Of a stretch of 64,000 nucleotides of DNA, positions 59,985 to 64,000 are shown piece by piece (position 1 is the first letter of the stretch; each line of letters begins with the position of its first letter). The stretch comes from Brevibacterium sp. ZH18 (lineage in GTDB: Bacteria > Actinomycetota > Actinomycetes > Actinomycetales > Brevibacteriaceae), in NCBI RefSeq assembly GCF_022748595.1, contig NZ_JALDSX010000001.1, positions 121,598-185,597 on the forward strand, written 5' to 3'. The translations under genes and the position numbers were made by a program. The notes under the pieces are model-generated. The model did no database searches. It was not told where the DNA came from and was given only the letters and a program-made list of their open reading frames with translations.

Positions 59985-60593
59985 TCACGACCTGCTTGTG
60001 ATCGTCAGCCCCTGTTTGCGCTGGTGAACTGAGAAATAGCGCAGACCGGTTTCGTCGTCGGCCACGAAGTGCCTGCGCGAACGGCGCGGCAGCCACACGA
60101 TCTGCCCCGGGGCGAGCGAAATCGTCGACAGCTCGGTCTCCAATGTTCCGCCGCCGCCGAGGATGTGGATGAGGACGTCGAGGTCCGGGCCCATGTGCTC
60201 ACGGATCTCGCCTCCTGGGGCCAACGAGATGATGTTCGCATCGAGGTCGCGCTGCGCCGGCTGCAGCTGCCAGACCGAGCCGGACGCCTCGGCTAGTGCG
60301 TCGACGTCATCGACGTCGACGAGAACGCGGGGGATCGGCGTAGCGGCGCGTTTGCTGATTCGGACTCGAAAACCGTCGTCGGTGGCGGGCAGTGGTTCCC
60401 AGCCGACCGCCTCGGCGAATTCCGCCTCCATCTCATCCTTGAGGTGTTTGGGTTCGTGATCGTTGACGAGGGTCAGCCAGGATCCAACCTCGAGCTTCCG
60501 ATAGGCGGTGATGATGAGCGGATGGCGCTCGGGCTTCGGGATGGTGCGCACATCGATGACTTCCGATGCGTCGGCTGCTTCGTTTTCGGCCAT
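59985..60593 (-). CDS. DUF2249-cupin fusion protein
   Basis: A 202-residue protein. Residues 15-90 are a DUF2249 domain (RHPLIITAYRKLEVGSWLTL then NDHEPKHLKDEM). Residues 105-200 form a cupin with EHMGPDLDVLIHILGGGG and a late HFVADDETGLRY. GGAGGATCACA precedes ATG 60593. DUF2249 proteins often occur with respiratory or nitric-oxide genes. It is divergent from a Cys-rich HTH regulator with a shared palindrome. Confidence 0.82.
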   Translation of the reverse strand: MAENEAADASEVIDVRTIPKPERHPLIITAYRKLEVGSWLTLVNDHEPKHLKDEMEAEFAEAVGWEPLPATDDGFRVRISKRAATPIPRVLVDVDDVDALAEASGSVWQLQPAQRDLDANIISLAPGGEIREHMGPDLDVLIHILGGGGTLETELSTISLAPGQIVWLPRRSRRHFVADDETGLRYFSVHQRKQGLTITSRS

Positions 60594-60606
60594 TGTGATC
60601 CTCCGC

Positions 60607-60636
60607 AGTTTATTCCAAGTCGTTCTTGTATAAACT
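60607..60636. promoter_or_regulatory. Palindromic operator in the DUF2249/regulator gap
   Basis: AGTTTAT (60607-60613) and ATAAACT (60630-60636) are a perfect 7-bp inverted repeat, with scattered matches inside. The 49-bp gap contains little else, so both divergent genes are likely governed from this site by the neighbouring HTH protein. Confidence 0.6.
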
Positions 60637-60642
60637 AACACC

Positions 60643-61374
60643 ATGAAACCTCTTTCGGATTCACTGTCAGCGAAGGATGAGTCTCGGACACAGAGGCGAG
60701 CCGATGTCCTGCGGGCAATCCGTTCGAGCCGATCGCCAGTAGGCGTCAATGGCTTGGCGGCTGATCTCGGAGTGCACCCGAACACAGTGCGCTTCCACCT
60801 GCGCAGCCTCGAAGCCGAGGGCCAGATCGTCCGGGGATCAGCAGGTGTCGCACATGGTCCCGGTCGGCCTGCCGTGACCTATCAGTCCGTGCCCGACGAG
60901 AGCACTGAGCATCAGCGGGCAGACCTCTTGGCTCATATCCTGCTGTCCGAGGTCGACGCCGATGCCCAACCGTTCGAACGGGCCCGTGCTGCAGGTGTCA
61001 GGTGGGGGAGAGCAGAAGCTGTGCGCAGACAGGGGACACGCAAAGACGCGACGACAGACCCACCGGCTACGGCCAACGTGAACTCTCGCGCAATCGGTGA
61101 GCTCATCGATGTGCTCGACGATGCGGGTTTCGCCCCCACCGCGGCTTCAGCAGACACCATCGATCTGCTGCATTGTCCGCTGAAGGAATTCGTCGCGGCG
61201 CATGGACGGACTGCCTGCGCCGTCCATGAGGGCATGATGCGCGGCTTCCTCGACGAGACCGACGCACCCGCGTCGGTGCGGGCTTTGCAGCCGTTCGCGT
61301 CGCCCGGAGTCTGTCGGACCACTCTGGAACAGCGCAGTGAAGTCACCGTGAGCAGCGCAGCGAAGTCACCGTGA
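60643..61374 (+). CDS. Winged-helix regulator with C-terminal cysteine cluster (SufR-like)
   Basis: A 243-residue protein with an N-terminal DeoR/ArsR-like HTH (SPVGVNGLAADLGVHPNTVRFHLRSLEAEG). The C-terminal half has three cysteines in the pattern C-x13-C-x31-C (LLHCPLKEF, TACAVHEG, GVCRTTL), resembling the cluster-binding Cys of SufR-type Fe-S regulators. It probably senses Fe-S status or nitric oxide and controls the divergent DUF2249 gene and the downstream cupin. The last codons fall in a 23-bp tandem duplication that changes frame. Confidence 0.82.
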   Translation: MKPLSDSLSAKDESRTQRRADVLRAIRSSRSPVGVNGLAADLGVHPNTVRFHLRSLEAEGQIVRGSAGVAHGPGRPAVTYQSVPDESTEHQRADLLAHILLSEVDADAQPFERARAAGVRWGRAEAVRRQGTRKDATTDPPATANVNSRAIGELIDVLDDAGFAPTAASADTIDLLHCPLKEFVAAHGRTACAVHEGMMRGFLDETDAPASVRALQPFASPGVCRTTLEQRSEVTVSSAAKSP

Positions 61375-61376
61375 GC
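61331..61376 (+). repeat. 23-bp tandem duplication across the regulator stop codon
   Basis: agcgcagtgaagtcaccgtg... at 61331-61353 is repeated with one change at 61354-61376. The unit is not a multiple of three, so the second copy is read in another frame and supplies the final residues and the TGA. Confidence 0.8.
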
Positions 61377-61464
61377 GGTGCAGCGAGCGGACCCTGAACA
61401 TCGCAACGCTGTGCACAGACGTGCAATGCCTGACCAGCAACCCAAACCACGCAAGGAGCGAAAC

Positions 61465-61812
61465 ATGACACACCACTCGACTATCGAAAATCTGACCGAA
61501 CTGGCCGCGGCGCTCTTGGTGAAGGCGCGCGCAGCACGCAGTGGTCGCACCGCGCAGGGAGTCTACGGCGGAAAGTACCTCAAGCAGACGATGCTGGCAC
61601 TGGCTGCGGGCTCTCAACTCGCGGAGCATGATTCGCCGCCGGAAGCGACTCTTCAGGTTATTCGAGGGGCCGTCGAACTCTCCGGCGGAGACGAATCGTG
61701 GGCTCTTCGCGCTGGTGACCTCATGGCGATTCCTCCGCAGCGCCACTCCGTGACAGCCACCGAGGACGCCGTATTCCTACTGTCGATCCGGCTGGACGTC
61801 ACCAAGGCGTGA
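61465..61812 (+). CDS. Small single-domain cupin protein
   Basis: A 115-residue protein with a cupin core: LALAAGSQLAEHDSPPEATLQVIRG (motif 1) and LRAGDLMAIPPQRHSVTATED (motif 2). It resembles LuxR-leader-type and metal-binding small cupins found beside DUF2249 proteins. AAGGAGCG precedes ATG 61465. It lies 90 bp after the Cys-rich regulator in the same direction, perhaps co-transcribed. Confidence 0.85.
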   Translation: MTHHSTIENLTELAAALLVKARAARSGRTAQGVYGGKYLKQTMLALAAGSQLAEHDSPPEATLQVIRGAVELSGGDESWALRAGDLMAIPPQRHSVTATEDAVFLLSIRLDVTKA

Positions 61813-61903
61813 GACTGCAGTGATGGAACCTTGAACTGCACGCGGAAGAAGAATCGGAACCATCTTTGTCGCGATTTAGTTGTGTACTAACGAATTTCGA
61901 ACA

Positions 61904-61922
61904 AACCTATCGACAATAGGTT
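61904..61922 (+). promoter_or_regulatory. Hairpin upstream of the HNH gene
   Basis: AACCTAT-CGACA-ATAGGTT, a perfect 7-bp dyad in an AT-rich stretch 62 bp before the start. It may be an operator or a leader hairpin. Confidence 0.4.
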
Positions 61923-61984
61923 GTTGGAGGAGTAGAATAGGAGCAACCGGACAACAGCGCAGTTGACGAACGGAACTCGCGACG

Positions 61985-63865
61985 ATGACCCTTACCCCCG
62001 ACCGTACGCCAGGCAATCAGGGCAAGCGCTCCACCAGCGCCGAACCTGGTTCGCGTGCGGCCAAGGTGCAGTCGGCGAAACCTGAGCTCAATACTCTGCG
62101 CGAACAGCTCGAATCCGCGGGAATGGATATGAGCAGCAATCCGCTGGCTGGAAAGTTCGAGGAAATGGCGGCTGTGCCCACGGGCGATAGCGGTCCCGAC
62201 CGAACCGAATTGCCGGACTCGAGCGTCCCCGACACAGAAGTATCCCATCCGCTGCTCACCGACTCGCAATGGAATCATCTCGCTCGGCTTGCCCCTGAAC
62301 TGACCAATAGCATCGGCAGCCTGTCCGTGCTCCGTGACGAGTTCAGGACCTTTGAGCGACCGCTCGGCCCTGACGACGCAATGACAGTGATCAACGGCAT
62401 CGAAACAGCCTCCCGCGTCCTCGAGGCAATGTCGACAGTGGCGCTGTCGATCTACGAACGCTGCGGAACTCCGACCGATTATGGAGCGAAGACGACGAAG
62501 TCACTCGTTCAGGACCGCCTCCATCTGACCGGACGCGAAGCGAGCCGTCGCACGGAGATGGCGAAGAACCTCGGCAACAGGGTCGATATGACGGGACAGG
62601 CCAGAGGACCGCTCAATCCGATCGTCGCCGATGGCCTGCACACCGGCGTGCTGTCAGCTGGTCAGGCCACGGCGATCAATGACTGCCTGTCAAAGCTCCC
62701 GACATGGATATCTCAAGACGTACGTACTCAAGTCGAAACGGACCTCGTCGCCAAGGCGCCGTTGGTGAGAGTCTTCGATTTGCGACGGATATTCTCGGCC
62801 ATCCTCGAACGCATCGACCCTGACGGGACTGAGCCAGTTGAACCTCAGGACCGCTGTGACTATCGGGTCACCGTCCGCCAGCGCGACAACGGAGATTGGG
62901 TGCTATCCGGGTTGCTCGACGCAGTCACTGGGGGAGTCCTCAACGGTCTGCTGACGTCCCGAATCCACTCGGACAACGACAATTCTGTGACAGGCAACGA
63001 CCGCTTCGAGGCAACCAGTGACCTGAATCGACCGGCATCCATTCCGGAGCAAGCAGGGTCGAAGCCAGACTTCCTTCCTGATGCTGCCGGACCGGACTCC
63101 GAGCAAGGAACTTTCGACATCTTCGGTGCGGTGCTGGCAGGCGATATCTCTGATGCACCGCTTCTGGCGCCGTCTCCCGATGCCGATACAGAGGCCACGT
63201 CGACGATGGCCGGAGTCGGTGTCCACGACGATGGCACCACGGTCGATACGACCGATGCTCAAGGCTCGGTCCGCAACCTCATCTACGAGCGCTTCTCCAC
63301 AGTCATCAAACGGTTCGAGATGGATCGGGTCGGGAAAGGCGCACCGTATTCTCTGGTCGTCACCGCAAACGCTGAGGATCTGGCTATGGGCAGCGGATAC
63401 GCAACCACCGGATGCGAAGCTAAGTTCCCCATCTCGACTGCACAGCTCGAAGGTCTGAACGGTTCGGTCTTCTTCCATCTCATGTCCGGCCAAGCGAAGA
63501 CTGTCGCCGTGGCGACGGAGAAGCGCTTCGCGAATGCGAAGCAGCTCGCTATCATCACCGCTCGCGATCAAGGATGCACTTTCCCCGGATGTGATTCGCC
63601 ACCGGGATGGTGCGACGCTCACCACATCGTGCCGTGGGCAGACGAGGGAGTCACCGACGTGAACAACCTCACCCTGGCCTGCGGGATGCATCATCATCTC
63701 ATCGACCACTCCGACTGGTATGCAGTCATGCTTAAAGATGGACGTCCCGCCTGGATACCACCGTCCAGCGTCGACCCAGCACGCCGACCAGTGCTGCACG
63801 CCAGATTCGTAGCAAGGGAGATTATTGATGATCTCTCTAAAGGCCGCGACACCTTCGAGAGTTAA
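61985..63865 (+). CDS. DUF222/HNH endonuclease family protein (13E12 type)
   Basis: A 626-residue protein. A long DUF222 domain (about residues 90-430, including TKSLVQDRLHLTGREASRRT and GVLSAGQATAINDCLSKLP) is followed by an HNH nuclease at about 520-585 (CTFPGCDSPPGWCDAHHIVPW then NNLTLACGMHHHLID). These occur in many dispersed copies in actinobacterial genomes and are of unknown role. The insert near 345-410 is Asp/Thr-rich and non-conserved in look. The remaining 135 bp to the window end show no gene. Confidence 0.93.
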   Translation: MTLTPDRTPGNQGKRSTSAEPGSRAAKVQSAKPELNTLREQLESAGMDMSSNPLAGKFEEMAAVPTGDSGPDRTELPDSSVPDTEVSHPLLTDSQWNHLARLAPELTNSIGSLSVLRDEFRTFERPLGPDDAMTVINGIETASRVLEAMSTVALSIYERCGTPTDYGAKTTKSLVQDRLHLTGREASRRTEMAKNLGNRVDMTGQARGPLNPIVADGLHTGVLSAGQATAINDCLSKLPTWISQDVRTQVETDLVAKAPLVRVFDLRRIFSAILERIDPDGTEPVEPQDRCDYRVTVRQRDNGDWVLSGLLDAVTGGVLNGLLTSRIHSDNDNSVTGNDRFEATSDLNRPASIPEQAGSKPDFLPDAAGPDSEQGTFDIFGAVLAGDISDAPLLAPSPDADTEATSTMAGVGVHDDGTTVDTTDAQGSVRNLIYERFSTVIKRFEMDRVGKGAPYSLVVTANAEDLAMGSGYATTGCEAKFPISTAQLEGLNGSVFFHLMSGQAKTVAVATEKRFANAKQLAIITARDQGCTFPGCDSPPGWCDAHHIVPWADEGVTDVNNLTLACGMHHHLIDHSDWYAVMLKDGRPAWIPPSSVDPARRPVLHARFVAREIIDDLSKGRDTFES

Positions 63866-64000
63866 CCAGGCAGACGAAGCTGCGGGGGAGAGGTCTGCGC
63901 TGACTCGCAGAGTGCGGGCTATTGGTCAGAGTGCACTCGAAAGCCGTGTTCAGCGCTTTCAATGGTTCGGTAATGAGAAATGTGCCGCGACATCGAGTGA

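Overview
The window is chromosomal DNA from a high-GC actinobacterium, most like Brevibacterium or a close relative. This rests on GC-rich codon use, a type II fatty-acid locus (DUF3145, FabF, ACP, FabH, FabD, PucR/FasR regulator) beside homodimeric AceE and the DUF3052-peroxiredoxin pair, a gluABCD uptake operon, and a DUF222/HNH (13E12) protein. No search was run, so the genus is an inference.

Layout. 1-7.6 kb: a cut decarboxylase, a YczE/MocR divergent pair, YggS, an ACR3-like transporter, and two alkylation-repair proteins (Ada-AlkA fusion, Ogt), closed by a bidirectional terminator and tRNA-Ala. 7.6-8.7 kb: a partly AT-rich gap with a promoter, an operator-like palindrome and a 30-codon peptide ORF on the minus strand. 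8.7-15.5 kb: stress protein, hydrolase, small membrane proteins, MFS and POT transporters, CPBP-like membrane protein. 15.5-24.5 kb: a molybdenum island with two moeA genes, a MoeB-rhodanese protein, moaD, moaA, moaC, moaE, an HTH/molybdate-binding protein, modA and a fused modBC. Molybdate import and cofactor synthesis lie together; no mobA or mog is seen. 24.5-33.5 kb: acyl-CoA ligase, glutamate-type ABC operon, GNAT, glutamyl-Q tRNA(Asp) synthetase, GT4 glycosyltransferase, DMT permease. 33.7 kb: tRNA-Asn.

34.15-43.5 kb is the most unusual region. Two related mobilizable units, 4.36 and 4.98 kb, sit in tandem inside an LLM-class flavin monooxygenase gene, splitting it exactly and in frame. 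Each unit has mobC (cut short in unit 1), a relaxase, a membrane/coiled-coil gene overlapping the relaxase C-terminus in another frame, then a metal cargo: merA, a MerT-like gene and merR in unit 1; cmtR, an SPC-type P1B ATPase and a thioredoxin-like gene in unit 2. No integrase or transposase is visible. All three junctions carry the 9-bp core ATGCGCTAC, which in unit 2 is also the start of mobC. A relaxase-driven, integrase-free integrating element is the simplest reading, and it is an inference.

44.3-64 kb returns to chromosome: MFS pump, degenerate EAL-DICT protein, tRNA-Met, DUF3145 and the fatty-acid genes with their FasR-like regulator, aceE, DUF3052/peroxiredoxin, HIT protein, a Cys/Met lyase with a divergent Lrp regulator, a DUF2249-cupin gene divergent from a Cys-rich regulator, a small cupin, and the HNH protein. 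Other recurring oddities are several genes with no ATG/GTG/TTG start at translationally coupled junctions, and many short tandem duplications, often starting at stop codons.
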